DNA of 36,039 bases from Streptomyces capoamus. GTDB lineage: Bacteria > Actinomycetota > Actinomycetes > Streptomycetales > Streptomycetaceae. Where the stretch lies: contig NZ_BNBF01000014.1 of assembly GCF_014654935.1 (NCBI RefSeq), positions 72,554 to 108,592 on the forward strand. The letters are read 5' to 3'. Below, piece by piece: positions 8,220-16,919 of the stretch. Below the pieces are notes generated by a model. The model searched no databases, had not been told where the DNA came from, and saw only the letters and a program-made list of their open reading frames with translations. A program made the translations under genes and the position numbers. The stretch's first letter is position 1, and every line of letters starts with the position of its first letter.

Positions 8220-10808
8220 GTGTCCACTAACGAGGTGGACGCGCCCGCCCGGCACGCCCCCGTCCGGGGCGGGGCACGGGCATTCGCCGACCGCTGGCCC
8301 TTCCGGCGCAAACTCAACCTGCTCGTCGGCGTCCCCCTCGCGGTCATCGCCGGCCTGCTCGCCTACCTCATCACCGACCTGGTGCAGCAGTCGTCCAGCG
8401 CCGCCGCCGCGGCCCGGCTGGTCCGGGACAGCGCGCAGGTGGCGCGGCTGGTGGACCGGGTGGAGGCCGAGCACCAGCAGGCCATCCTGCTCTCGACGCG
8501 CTACGAGTCCGGGGACGCGCGCGCCTCGACGACCGCCTACCGCGCGGCCCAGCACGCGGTGGACACCCAGGTGGCCGAGGTGCGCGCATCCTTCGGTGAC
8601 CGGCTGCCGCGCAGCGAGGCGCAGGCCCTGCGCGGTCTTGCGGGCCTGAGCAGCCTGCGCGCCTCGGTGGAGCAGTCGTACCTGCCGGCCGACAACATCG
8701 ACCCGGCCTACGCGGGTGCCGCCGAGAGCCTCATCGACGGCCTCCTACTGGACCGCAACGCCGACCTCGCCGAGACGTTCACCGGCAGCCTGCTGGACTC
8801 CCTGCTGCGCGCCGACGCGGCCCACGGCGCCTTCGAGACCAACGTGTTCGCCGCCACCACCGGGGACACCAACGCGCTGATCGAGTTCACCAACGCGGTC
8901 GGCGCCTACGACCTCTACACCCACCAGGCCGAGCGTTTCGGCCGGTTCGCCACCGAGGCGCAGGCCGCGCGGCTCGCCGAGGTCGAACACACCCGAGCGC
9001 AACGGGAGATCGCCGAGGCGTACGCCGAACTCCAGGTCGGAGTCGGCCGGTTGCAGACCGACGATCAAGCGGCGCTGCGGCGGGCGGTGCGGGACGCGCT
9101 GGGCGACTATCCCGCCTACCCCGAACAGGCGACCGCCCGGCTGAGGATCACCACCGCGCTGATCGGCCAGATCGCGGACCGGGCCGACACGGCCGCCGAC
9201 TCCGCCCGGTGGCGGGCCGGCCTGCTGCTGAGCGGCGCGCTGGTCGCGTTCGCGCTGTGGCTCGCCTTCGCGGTGCTGGTGCGCCGCTCGGTGGTCCGGC
9301 CCGTGCAGGCGCTCACCGGGGCGGCGCGGGAGGTCGCCGAGGTGGCCGGGCGCGAGCTGGCCCGGGTGGCCGACGACGACGCCGAGGACGACGGGCCGCC
9401 CCGGCTGCGGGATGTACCGGTCACGGCCCGCGACGAGATCGGCGACCTGGCGGCGGCCTTCAACCGGGTGCAGACGACCGCCGCCGCGCTGCTGGAACGC
9501 CAGGTGCTCAGCCGCCGCAACACCGCCGAGATGTTCGGCAACGTCGGCCGCCGGGTGAGCAACCTGACCACCCGGCAACTGGCGTTGATCGACGCCGTCG
9601 AGCGCGGGGAGACCGACCCGGCGCTGCTGGAACGCCTGTACTCCATCGACCACATCGCGGTACGGCTGCGCCGCAACGCCGACAGCCTGATGCTGCTGGC
9701 CGGTATCCGCGAGGCCGTGCTGGACGCGGGCCCGACCGCGCTGTCCACCGTGGTCCGGGCGGCGCTCGGACAGATCGAGGGCTACCAGCGGGTACGGCTG
9801 TACGCCGCGTCGGACGCCCTGGTCGAGCCGGACGTCATCGGCGACCTCACGCTGATGACGGCCGAACTGCTGGAGAACGCGGTGTCGTTCTCACCCGAGG
9901 GCAGCCCCGTCGAGGTCACCGTCCGCATCGGCGCCGAGGGCGCGCACGTCGTGGTCACCGACCACGGCCTCGGGATGAGCGCGGAGCGGCTCGCCGAGGA
10001 GAACGCCCGGCTGATCCGCCGGGAACGTCTGGACCTGGTGCCGACGAAGGTTCTGGGCCTGTTCGTGGTCGGTGCGCTGGCGCGCCGCTGGGAGATCGGG
10101 GTCGAGCTGACCCGGACACCGGGCGGGGGTGTGACGGCGGAGGTGACGCTGCCGGCCGCGCTGCTGCTGTCGCCGAGCCCGGGGACGGGCACACCGGCCA
10201 CCACGGCACCGGCGCCGACACGGGCACCCGCACCCGCCAGTCCGGCACCAGCACCCACCGGCCCGGCATCAGCACCCGGACGCACCGGCCCGGCACCGGA
10301 CATCGCGCACGCGAAGGCCTCGGCCGACGGCACCACGCCCGACCAGCCCGTGCGCGCGGAGCACGCAGGTCCGCTCCCCCGCCGGACTCCCCGCACCCCC
10401 CAGGCCACGGCCCGTCCGGCCGAGGGCACCGCGAGCGAGTCCGGGGACCTCGCAGGGGAGAGCCGGCCCGGCGAGCCCGTCCCGGGCCGGACCGGGCCCA
10501 CCGCACCGCCCTCCTCCGCCTCCCCCTCCTCCGGCCGCCCCCTGCGCCGCCGGGTGCGCGGGGCCACGCTGCAGGCGACCGCCGGTGCGGCGCCGACCGT
10601 GCCGCAGGCCGTGCGGCCGCTGGACGCGGAGGCCGTCCGCAGTGAGCTGGAGGAGTTCGAGCAGGCCGTGGAACGCGCCCGACGGGACGCCGGCACGGGC
10701 GGCTCCTCCCGCCCGGACGGCACCGCCGACACCGCGCACCCGCAGCCCCACCCGCACCCGCACCCGCCCCACCACCCGAACCACCTTCCGGAAGGAGCCG
10801 AGCAGTGA
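8220..10808 (+). CDS. cvnA: Conservon sensor-kinase-like protein CvnA (nitrate-sensor-type periplasmic domain)
   Basis: 862 residues from a GTG with GAAGGAGG upstream. Layout: membrane helix 1 (about 30-52, LNLLVGVPLAVIAGLLAYLI); a large extracellular all-helical domain (about 55-325) of the nitrate/nitrite-sensing type; helix 2 (about 328-352); a HAMP linker; a dimerisation region with IDHIAVRLRRNADSLMLLAG; and a GHKL ATPase domain with N box ELLENAVSF (about 547), G1 VTDHGLGMS (about 578) and G2 GLFVVGALA (about 612). From about residue 640 the tail is low-complexity Ala/Pro/Thr, ending in a His-Pro-rich segment. Family knowledge: CvnA acts with CvnB, C and D like a eukaryote-type membrane-receptor G-protein complex. 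It heads the operon; the signal is unknown. Confidence 0.93.
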   Translation: MSTNEVDAPARHAPVRGGARAFADRWPFRRKLNLLVGVPLAVIAGLLAYLITDLVQQSSSAAAAARLVRDSAQVARLVDRVEAEHQQAILLSTRYESGDARASTTAYRAAQHAVDTQVAEVRASFGDRLPRSEAQALRGLAGLSSLRASVEQSYLPADNIDPAYAGAAESLIDGLLLDRNADLAETFTGSLLDSLLRADAAHGAFETNVFAATTGDTNALIEFTNAVGAYDLYTHQAERFGRFATEAQAARLAEVEHTRAQREIAEAYAELQVGVGRLQTDDQAALRRAVRDALGDYPAYPEQATARLRITTALIGQIADRADTAADSARWRAGLLLSGALVAFALWLAFAVLVRRSVVRPVQALTGAAREVAEVAGRELARVADDDAEDDGPPRLRDVPVTARDEIGDLAAAFNRVQTTAAALLERQVLSRRNTAEMFGNVGRRVSNLTTRQLALIDAVERGETDPALLERLYSIDHIAVRLRRNADSLMLLAGIREAVLDAGPTALSTVVRAALGQIEGYQRVRLYAASDALVEPDVIGDLTLMTAELLENAVSFSPEGSPVEVTVRIGAEGAHVVVTDHGLGMSAERLAEENARLIRRERLDLVPTKVLGLFVVGALARRWEIGVELTRTPGGGVTAEVTLPAALLLSPSPGTGTPATTAPAPTRAPAPASPAPAPTGPASAPGRTGPAPDIAHAKASADGTTPDQPVRAEHAGPLPRRTPRTPQATARPAEGTASESGDLAGESRPGEPVPGRTGPTAPPSSASPSSGRPLRRRVRGATLQATAGAAPTVPQAVRPLDAEAVRSELEEFEQAVERARRDAGTGGSSRPDGTADTAHPQPHPHPHPPHHPNHLPEGAEQ

Positions 10809-11281
10809 GCACGTCCACAGGTGACAGCCCGACGGGCGGCAGCGTGCCGGCCGACCTGCGGGCCGCCGCGGCCGACTTCACCTGGCTGCTGAACCGCTTC
10901 GCGACCGAGACCGCCGGTGTCGTCGACGCGATCGCCGTGTCCTCCGACGGCCTGCTGATCGCGGTGTCGCAACTGCGCGAGCACGCCGACTCGGAGCGGC
11001 TCGCGGCGATCGTGTCCGGCATCACCAGCCTGGCCGCGGGCGCCTCCGGCAACTACGGACTGGGCGGCCTGAACAAGGTCATCATCGATCTGGAGGGCGG
11101 ACACGTCCTCGTCTCCGCGATCGGCAGCGGCGCCGTGCTCGGCGTCGTCACGGACAAGGAGGCCAAGCTCGGCAACATCGCCTACGAGATGACGCTGTTC
11201 GCCAACCGCGCCGGTGCCGCGCTCAGCCCGCAGCTCGTGCTGGAGCTGAAGAACACCGTCGGCGCGGCGTCGGCCCGCTGA
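10805..11281 (+). CDS. cvnB: Conservon roadblock/LC7 protein CvnB
   Basis: 158 residues; the GTG overlaps the cvnA stop as GTGA, indicating translational coupling. The roadblock/LC7 fold is evident: LNRFATETAGVVDAIAVSSDGLLIAVSQ, LAAIVSGITSLAAGASGNYGLGGL, and the strands VIIDLEGGHVLVSAIG and AVLGVVTDKEAKLGNIAYEM. By analogy with MglB, such proteins regulate the nucleotide state of a partner small GTPase, here CvnD. Soluble, no signal peptide. Normal length for the family. Confidence 0.95.
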   Translation: MSTSTGDSPTGGSVPADLRAAAADFTWLLNRFATETAGVVDAIAVSSDGLLIAVSQLREHADSERLAAIVSGITSLAAGASGNYGLGGLNKVIIDLEGGHVLVSAIGSGAVLGVVTDKEAKLGNIAYEMTLFANRAGAALSPQLVLELKNTVGAASAR

Positions 11282-11297
11282 GAAGGAGAACCCTCCC

Positions 11298-11705
11298 ATG
11301 GCGGACGGCATCCCGCCGCCGGGCCCGGACCCGGTCGGCCCCGCCCCCGCCGTACGGCCGTACCTGGTCACCGCCGGCCGGGTCGCGGACGCCGCCTCCG
11401 TCCGGGCGCTGCCCGTGGAGACCCAGGTGGTCGCGACCGCCGAAGGGCTCGACGCGCTCGGCCGGCTCTCCTTCGAGCAGCACGACATCGTGGCCGCCTG
11501 CCGGCTGCCGCAGTCGATCGCGGAACTCGCGGCCCGGCTGCGGCTGCACCTGAACGTGGTCCGCGTCCTGGCCGAGGACCTGCGCGAGGAGGGCCGGCTG
11601 GCGGTGTACGTACCGGACGCCGAGGCCACGCGCGATGCCTCCGTCCTGCGCAGGGTTATCGATGGCCTGCGGGCCGTCCCCGACTCCCCGAGGGGTACCG
11701 AGTGA
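11298..11705 (+). CDS. cvnC: Conservon DUF742 protein CvnC
   Basis: 135 residues, ATG with AGAAGGAG upstream. DUF742 features: a Pro-rich start, the strand motif VRPYLVTAGRV, and a winged-helix-like centre (LSFEQHDIVAACRLPQSIAELAARLRLHLNVVRVLAEDLREEG in parts) resembling a MarR/ArsR DNA-binding fold. In the family, CvnC joins the CvnA-B-D membrane complex; direct DNA binding is not established to my knowledge. Its stop overlaps the start of cvnD as GTGA. Confidence 0.94.
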   Translation: MADGIPPPGPDPVGPAPAVRPYLVTAGRVADAASVRALPVETQVVATAEGLDALGRLSFEQHDIVAACRLPQSIAELAARLRLHLNVVRVLAEDLREEGRLAVYVPDAEATRDASVLRRVIDGLRAVPDSPRGTE

Positions 11706-12304
11706 CACCGACTGAACCGCTGCCGGCCCGGGGCCCGGCCGCGCCGGCGGCCGTACGGCCGCCGCTGCCGGTCAAGATGGTGATCGCGGGTGGTTTCGGC
11801 GTGGGCAAGACCACGGCCGTCGGCGCGATCTCGGAGATCGAGCCGCTGACCACGGAGGCCTCGATCACCGAGGTCGCGGCCGGCGTCGACGACCTCACGC
11901 ACACCCCGCGCAAGACCACGACGACCGTGGCGATGGACTTCGGCTGCCTCACCATCGACCCGACGCTGAAGCTGTACCTGTTCGGCACGCCCGGCCAGGA
12001 GCGGTTCGGGTTCATGTGGGACGACATCGTGGAGGGCGCGGTCGGCGGTCTGGTCATCGTCGACACCCGCCGGCTGGACGACTGCTACGCGGCCGTCGAC
12101 TACTTCGAGCACAAGGGCATCCCGTTCGCCGTCGCCGTGAACGCCTTCGACGGCCGGGTGGAGCACTCCATGGAGGAGGTCCGCTGGGCGCTGAACGTCT
12201 CCGCCGGGGTGCCGGTGGTGGTGTTCGACGCCCGGCAGCGGGGCTCGGTGCGGGACGCGCTGCTCGTCGTACTCGAACTGGCGCTGGCCCGCACCGAGCG
12301 GTGA
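11702..12304 (+). CDS. cvnD: Conservon Ras-like GTPase CvnD
   Basis: 200 residues, GTG overlapping the cvnC stop. GTPase motifs: G1 AGGFGVGKTTAV (about residues 29-40), G3 LFGTPGQERFGFMWDD, and G4 as NAFDG in place of NKxD. This is the MglA/Rab-like output protein of conservons; GTP/GDP state is expected to be set by CvnA-C. No lipidation motif. A fifth conservon gene (cytochrome P450, present in some loci) is absent: the stop is followed after 3 bases by the end of the converging permease gene. Confidence 0.95.
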   Translation: MTPTEPLPARGPAAPAAVRPPLPVKMVIAGGFGVGKTTAVGAISEIEPLTTEASITEVAAGVDDLTHTPRKTTTTVAMDFGCLTIDPTLKLYLFGTPGQERFGFMWDDIVEGAVGGLVIVDTRRLDDCYAAVDYFEHKGIPFAVAVNAFDGRVEHSMEEVRWALNVSAGVPVVVFDARQRGSVRDALLVVLELALARTER

Positions 12305-12307
12305 CCG

Positions 12308-12976
12308 TCAGCCGCTGCGGCGCACCCCCGGCGACACCGTGAGCCGGCTGACCGCCCAGAACACGGCGAGGGTGGCGAGGGCGAGACCGGCGACGAGGGT
12401 GGCGCCGCCGATGACCTTCTCGTAGTCGCGCTGGTAGAGGCCGTCGATGATGTACCGGCCCAGGCCGCCGAAGCTGATGTAGGCGGCGATGGTGGCGGTG
12501 GAGACGATCTGGATGGCCGCGGTGCGCAGTCCGCTCAGGATCAGCGGGAGCGCGACCGGCACCTCGACCTGGAGCAGCACGCGCGCCTCGGGCATCCCCA
12601 TGCCCCGGGCCGCGTCCACCGGGGAGGGGTCGACGGAGCGGACCGCCTCGTAGGTGGTGACCAGGATCGGCGGTACGGCGAGCACGACCAGCGGAATCAT
12701 CACCGGCAGCATGCCGAAGCCGAGCCAGATGAACATCAGCACCAGCAGACCGAAGCTGGGCAGCGCCCGGCCGGCGGTGGCGACGAGCGCGAGGGCGTTG
12801 CCACCGCGGCCGTAGTGCCCGGTGAGCAGGCCGACGGGCAGCCCGATCGCGGCGGCGATCAGCAGGGCCTCCAGCGAGTACTGGACGTGCTCGGAGAACC
12901 GGGTGGGGATGCCGTCGTAGCCGTGCCAGTGGGCACCGTCGCTGAAGAAGGCGTGCGCGAAGTTCAGGACGTTCAC
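12308..12976 (-). CDS. Betaine ABC transporter permease 2 (OpuCD-like)
   Basis: 222 residues from GTG 12976, which overlaps the stop of the upstream permease (GTGA). An upstream in-frame extension is out of frame with the real permease and was discarded. About five to six hydrophobic helices and the binding-protein-dependent permease signature around EAVRSVDPSPVDAARGMGMPEARVLLQVEVPVALPLI (the EAA loop that contacts the ATPase). The C-terminal half ISFGGLGRYIIDGLYQRD is typical of OpuCB/OpuCD. Third gene of the ATPase-permease-permease operon; completes a heteromeric channel for quaternary amines. Confidence 0.92.
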   Translation of the reverse strand: MNVLNFAHAFFSDGAHWHGYDGIPTRFSEHVQYSLEALLIAAAIGLPVGLLTGHYGRGGNALALVATAGRALPSFGLLVLMFIWLGFGMLPVMIPLVVLAVPPILVTTYEAVRSVDPSPVDAARGMGMPEARVLLQVEVPVALPLILSGLRTAAIQIVSTATIAAYISFGGLGRYIIDGLYQRDYEKVIGGATLVAGLALATLAVFWAVSRLTVSPGVRRSG

Positions 12977-13626
12977 CGGGCGGCCCCCTTCCGCGGCATC
13001 CAGGGGGTGAGCAGGAGGCGTACGACGACCAGCGCGGCGTCGACGAGGATGCCCAGCACCGCGATGGTCAGCACCGAGTTCACGGCCAGCGCGGGCCGGT
13101 GGTAGGTCTGGGCGTTCCACAGCATGTTGCCGAGGGCACCCTGGTTGCCGATGAGCATGCCGACGCTGACCAGGGAGATGCTGGACACCGCCGCCACCCT
13201 CAGCCCGGCCACGATGGCGGGTACGGCGATGGGCAACTGGACCTGGAAATAACGGCGTACGGGTCCGAGGCCCATGGCCTGGGCGGCGGCCAGGGTCTCC
13301 GGTGGCACCGAGCGGACCCCGTCCACGATCGCGGGGACCAGCACCACCAGGCTGTAGAGGGCGAGCGGGATCATCACCGTGGTCTCGCTCTGCCCGAAGT
13401 AGTCGATGAGGACGACGAAGAAGGCGAGCGAGGGGATGGCGTAGAGGACCGTGGTGATGCCGAGGACGGGCGGGTAGATCCAGCGGAACCGCACGCACAG
13501 CTGGGCGATGGGCAGCGAGACGAGCAGTCCGGCCAGCACCGGCAGCAGGGCCTCGCGCAGGTGGAGCCCGACGAGGCCGAGGTAGCTGTGCTGGAGGTCG
13601 CTCGGGAGGTCGAAGAAGCCGTTCAT
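12973..13626 (-). CDS. Betaine ABC transporter permease 1 (OpuCB-like)
   Basis: 217 residues; ATG overlaps the ATPase stop (ATGA). Hydrophobic helices include LLPVLAGLLVSLPIAQL and ITTVLYAIPSLAFFVVLI, with the EAA-type loop DGVRSVPPETLAAAQAMGLGPVRRYFQVQLPIAVPAIVAGL. SVGMLIGNQGALGNMLW is the usual late segment of OpuC permeases. Acts with the second permease and the CBS-containing ATPase to import osmoprotectants. Middle gene of a tightly coupled operon. Confidence 0.93.
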   Translation of the reverse strand: MNGFFDLPSDLQHSYLGLVGLHLREALLPVLAGLLVSLPIAQLCVRFRWIYPPVLGITTVLYAIPSLAFFVVLIDYFGQSETTVMIPLALYSLVVLVPAIVDGVRSVPPETLAAAQAMGLGPVRRYFQVQLPIAVPAIVAGLRVAAVSSISLVSVGMLIGNQGALGNMLWNAQTYHRPALAVNSVLTIAVLGILVDAALVVVRLLLTPWMPRKGAAR

Positions 13627-14753
13627 CGACCGGCCCCCACGTCGGCCTGCTCGGCCACCCGGCCGTGGGCGGCGCGGATGGCTTCGCCGATGACCTGCTG
13701 GGAGACGACGCCGACGGCGCGTCCCTCGCCGTCCACGGCGACCGCCCAGCCGGTCGGGGAGAGCACGGCGCCGTCGAGGGCGGTGCGCAGCGAGTCGGTG
13801 CCCGGCACGAAGGGCCGGCCGAAGTCCAGCAGCCGGTCGGGTTCGACGGCGCCGGCGGTGAGCCGGTCCGGCTCGCTCCAGCCGAGCGGCCTGCCGTCGA
13901 GGTCGGTGACGAGGAGGTAGGGGGCCGTGGCCCGGGAGGCGAGCCGGTCGGCGCCGGCGTCGATCGCGACGATGGGCTCGGTCTGCAACTCCAGTTCCCT
14001 GGAAGGGAAGAACGACAGCCGGCGGATACCGCGGTCGGCGCCGAGGAAGTCCTCCACGAAGGAGTCGGCGGGCGCGCTCAGCAGTTCGGCGGGCGGGGCG
14101 AACTGGGCGAGCCGGCCGCCGGTGCGCAGCACGGCGACCTTGGTGCCCAGCTTGATCGCCTCGTCGATGTCGTGGGTGACGAAGACTATGGTCTTGCCGA
14201 GTTCGTCCTGGATGCGCAGGAGTTCGTCCTGGAGTCCCTTGCGGACGACGGGGTCGACGGCGGAGAACGGCTCGTCCATGAGCAGCACCGGCGGGTCGGC
14301 GGCGAGGGCGCGGGCCACGCCGACGCGCTGCTGCTGGCCGCCGGAGAGCTGGTACGGGTACCGCTTGGCCAGCGCGGTGTCGAGCCCCACCCGTTCCATC
14401 AGCTCGGCGGCCCGGGCCCGGGCCTTCTGCTTGGTCCAGCCGAGCAGACGGGGCACGGTGGCGATGTTGTCGAGGATGGTGCGGTGCTGGAAGAGGCCGG
14501 CGTTCTGGATGACGTACCCCATGGACCGGCGCAGGGTGTTGACCGGCTGCTGCCGGATGTCCCGGCCGTCGAGGAGGATGCTGCCCTCGGTGGGCTCCAC
14601 CATCCGGTTGATCATCCGCAGGGTCGTCGTCTTGCCGCAGCCGGAGGGCCCGACGAGGACGGTGATCGCGCGGTCCGGTATCTCCAGGGACAGCCGGTCG
14701 ACCGCGACCGTGCCGTCGGGATACCGCTTCGTGACTCCATCTATCCGTATCAA
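13623..14753 (-). CDS. Betaine ABC transporter ATP-binding protein with CBS domains (OpuCA-like)
   Basis: 376 residues from a TTG (14753) just before IRIDGVTKRYPDGTVAVDRLSL. Walker A GPSGCGKTTTLRMINRM, signature LSGGQQQRVGVARALAA, Walker B VLLMDEPFSAVD, H-loop FVTHDIDEA. Residues about 255-365 hold a CBS pair (for example YLLVTDLDGRPLGW and WAVAVDGEGRAVGVVSQQVIGEAI), which in OpuA/OpuC ATPases senses ionic strength or cyclic dinucleotides. Powers uptake of glycine betaine-like solutes. The rare TTG start and poor ribosome site suggest low translation. First gene of the operon. Confidence 0.94.
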   Translation of the reverse strand: MIRIDGVTKRYPDGTVAVDRLSLEIPDRAITVLVGPSGCGKTTTLRMINRMVEPTEGSILLDGRDIRQQPVNTLRRSMGYVIQNAGLFQHRTILDNIATVPRLLGWTKQKARARAAELMERVGLDTALAKRYPYQLSGGQQQRVGVARALAADPPVLLMDEPFSAVDPVVRKGLQDELLRIQDELGKTIVFVTHDIDEAIKLGTKVAVLRTGGRLAQFAPPAELLSAPADSFVEDFLGADRGIRRLSFFPSRELELQTEPIVAIDAGADRLASRATAPYLLVTDLDGRPLGWSEPDRLTAGAVEPDRLLDFGRPFVPGTDSLRTALDGAVLSPTGWAVAVDGEGRAVGVVSQQVIGEAIRAAHGRVAEQADVGAGR

Positions 14754-14801
14754 AACGCCGCGTACCCTTCGGGCCGACCGATCCTGGGCTGGTGCGGGGA
14801 G

Positions 14802-14807
14802 AGTCTA
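14802..14807 (-). promoter_or_regulatory. -10 element candidate for the betaine transporter operon
   Basis: TAGACT on the minus strand, about 49 bases upstream of the TTG start. A -35 at optimal distance is not clear (GTCAAA lies about 20 bases away). It is the best candidate in the 173-bp gap after msrB. Confidence 0.4.
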
Positions 14808-14926
14808 GACGGCGACTGTTTCAGCACTTTGACGGGGAGAGCCGGGCCGGGGAGAGCGCCGGTTCCCCTCGGTGACATGGCGTCAGGGGAAGCCGGGCCC
14901 GGGGGCTTCCGGACCCGGCGGGCGGC

Positions 14927-15334
14927 TCAGCCCTCCTCGGGCACCAGCCGCAGCGAGATCGAGTTGATGCAGTACCGCTGGTCGGTGGGGGTCGGGTAGC
15001 CCTCGCCGGCGAAGACGTGCCCGAGGTGGGAGCCGCAGCGGGCACAGCGCACCTCGGTGCGGACCATCCCGTGGGACCGGTCCTCGACCAGCTCCACGGC
15101 GTCGGTGTCCTTCGGGTCGTAGAAGGACGGCCAGCCGCAGTGCGACTCGAACTTGGTGTCGGAGGTGAACAGATCGGCGCCGCAGGCCCGGCAGGAGTAC
15201 ACGCCCTTGGTCTTGGTGTCCGTGTACTCACCGGTGAAGGCCGGCTCGGTGGCGGCCCGGCGCAGCACGGCGTACTCGGCCGGGTTCAGCTCCGCGCGCC
15301 ACTGCTCGTCCGGCTTCTCGACGTCGTACGACAT
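14927..15334 (-). CDS. msrB: Peptide-methionine (R)-S-oxide reductase MsrB
   Basis: 135 residues, ATG with GAGGGG upstream. Two zinc pairs CRAC (48, 51) and CARC (97, 100), GWPSF, GSHLGHVF, and the active-site RYCINSISL with catalytic Cys122; Cys66 (SHCGWPSF) may be the resolving cysteine. Reduces methionine-R-sulfoxide in proteins with thioredoxin. It follows murC on the same strand after 19 bp and is probably in its operon, an arrangement I believe is common in streptomycetes. Confidence 0.97.
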   Translation of the reverse strand: MSYDVEKPDEQWRAELNPAEYAVLRRAATEPAFTGEYTDTKTKGVYSCRACGADLFTSDTKFESHCGWPSFYDPKDTDAVELVEDRSHGMVRTEVRCARCGSHLGHVFAGEGYPTPTDQRYCINSISLRLVPEEG

Positions 15335-15353
15335 GAGCTCTCAGCCCCTCTGC

Positions 15354-16745
15354 TTACTGCGACAGGCGGTCCAGGATCAGCGGGCCCAGGTCGGTCACGT
15401 CACCCGCGCCCATGGTGATAACGAGATCACCGGGCCCGGCCATTCCCGCGATCACCGCGGGGATCTCCGCCTTGTCGTGCACGGCGGTGACGTCGGCGCC
15501 GGCCGCCCGCGCGGCCTCGATGATCAGCTCGCTGGTCACCCCGGGGATCGGGTCCTCGCGGGCCGGGTAGATGTCGAGCACCACCGAGGCGTCGGCGAGG
15601 GCCAGCGACTGCCCCATCTCCTTGCCCAGCTCCTGGGTGCGGGAGAACAGGTGCGGCTGGAAGACGACGAGGATGCGGGCGTCGCCGGCGGCGGCGCGCA
15701 TGGCCTCCAGGTCGGCCGTCATCTCGGTGGGGTGGTGGGCGTAGGAGTCGATGACCTGGACGCCGGCCGCCTCCCCCTTGAGCTGCAGGCGCCGCTTGAC
15801 GCCGGTGTAGGCGGCGAGCGCGGGTGCCAGTTCCGCGGCCGGGACGCCGAGGGCGGCACCGGCGGCGAGCGCGGCGACGGCGTTGAGGGCGTAGTGCCGG
15901 CCGGGCACCGAGACGGTGAAGGTCAGCTCCTGCCCGTCGAGCACCGCGGTGACCCGGCTCGTGAGCCCCTGCGGGACGATCGACAGCACGCGGACGTCGG
16001 CGTCCTCGGCCTCGCCGTAGGTGACCACCCGCACCGGGCGGCCGGCGACGCGCCGGGTCAGCTCCCGGGCGCCCTCGTGGTCGGCGGAGACGACCAGGGT
16101 GCCGCCCTCGGTGGCGCGGCCGACGAAGGTCTCGAAGGACTCGTAGATCTCGTCGATCGAGGCGTAGTTGGCGTGGTGGTCCAGCTCGACGTTGAGGACG
16201 ATGGCGACCTCGGGCGCGTACTTGTGGAAGCTGCGGTCCGATTCGTCCGCCTCGGCGACGAAGATGTCACCCCCGCCGTGCAGCGCGTTGGAGCCGGGCG
16301 CGTCCAGGTCGCCGCCGATGGCGTACGACGGCGCCAGGCCCAGCTCGGTCAGCGAGACGGCCAGCATCGAGGTGGTCGTGGTCTTGCCGTGCGTCCCCGC
16401 CACGGCGATCGGCCGCAGCCCCGTCATCAGCGCGGCCAGCGCGTCGGAGCGGTGCACGACCGGGATGCCCAGCTCGGCGGCGCGGGCCAGCTCCGGGTTG
16501 TCCTCGCGGATCGCGGACGAGACGACGACACAGCTCGCGTCGTCGGCGAGGTGTTCGGCGGCGTGCCCGATGTGCACGGTCGCGCCCAGCGCCCGCAGCG
16601 CCTCGGCGGTCGCCGACTCCTTGGCGTCACTGCCGGCCACCTTCGCCCCGCGCTGCGCGAGGATCTTGGCGATGCCCGACATCCCGGCGCCGCCGATGCC
16701 GATGAAGTGCGGTCGGTCCATGGCGGTAGGAAGGCCGGGTGCCAT
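15354..16745 (-). CDS. murC: UDP-N-acetylmuramate-L-alanine ligase MurC
   Basis: 463 residues. Mur ligase layout: N-terminal Rossmann-like HFIGIGGAGMSGIAKILAQRG (about 13-33), ATP loop VAGTHGKTTTTSML (about 115-128), EADESDRSFHKY and ELDHHANY in the central domain, and the C-terminal domain DSYAHHPTEM ... VFQPHLFSRT. Adds L-Ala to UDP-MurNAc in the cytoplasm, the first step of the peptidoglycan stem peptide. The ATG at 16745 has GGGGAG 6 bases upstream; ATG 16721 is the alternative. Here it sits outside a dcw cluster, followed by msrB. Confidence 0.97.
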   Translation of the reverse strand: MAPGLPTAMDRPHFIGIGGAGMSGIAKILAQRGAKVAGSDAKESATAEALRALGATVHIGHAAEHLADDASCVVVSSAIREDNPELARAAELGIPVVHRSDALAALMTGLRPIAVAGTHGKTTTTSMLAVSLTELGLAPSYAIGGDLDAPGSNALHGGGDIFVAEADESDRSFHKYAPEVAIVLNVELDHHANYASIDEIYESFETFVGRATEGGTLVVSADHEGARELTRRVAGRPVRVVTYGEAEDADVRVLSIVPQGLTSRVTAVLDGQELTFTVSVPGRHYALNAVAALAAGAALGVPAAELAPALAAYTGVKRRLQLKGEAAGVQVIDSYAHHPTEMTADLEAMRAAAGDARILVVFQPHLFSRTQELGKEMGQSLALADASVVLDIYPAREDPIPGVTSELIIEAARAAGADVTAVHDKAEIPAVIAGMAGPGDLVITMGAGDVTDLGPLILDRLSQ

Positions 16746-16784
16746 GCGTTTCTCCCCAGAGACGGTACGTAGTAGAGCGGCCCT

Positions 16785-16790
16785 AGCCTA
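16785..16790 (-). promoter_or_regulatory. -10 element candidate for murC-msrB
   Basis: TAGGCT on the minus strand about 40 bases upstream of the murC ATG. No strong -35 is seen. Confidence 0.35.
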
Positions 16791-16919
16791 TGCGCTGGGG
16801 CACCGGGCACCTCGCAACGGGGCGCACCGGACCGGCGTGGGGCAACCGCGCGGGCGGCCCGGCGCACCCGCACTCCCGGCCGCCGCCGTCGCCTCGCCGG
16901 GCGGCCCCCAAGACACCCC

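Noticed and set aside
8220-10808. Complete two-component system with a response regulator
   Set aside because: No response regulator is present; the following three genes are roadblock, DUF742 and GTPase, which define a conservon instead.
9782-12166. Long minus-strand frame through the conservon operon
   Set aside because: It runs antisense to four clear cvn genes with coupled starts; no motif.
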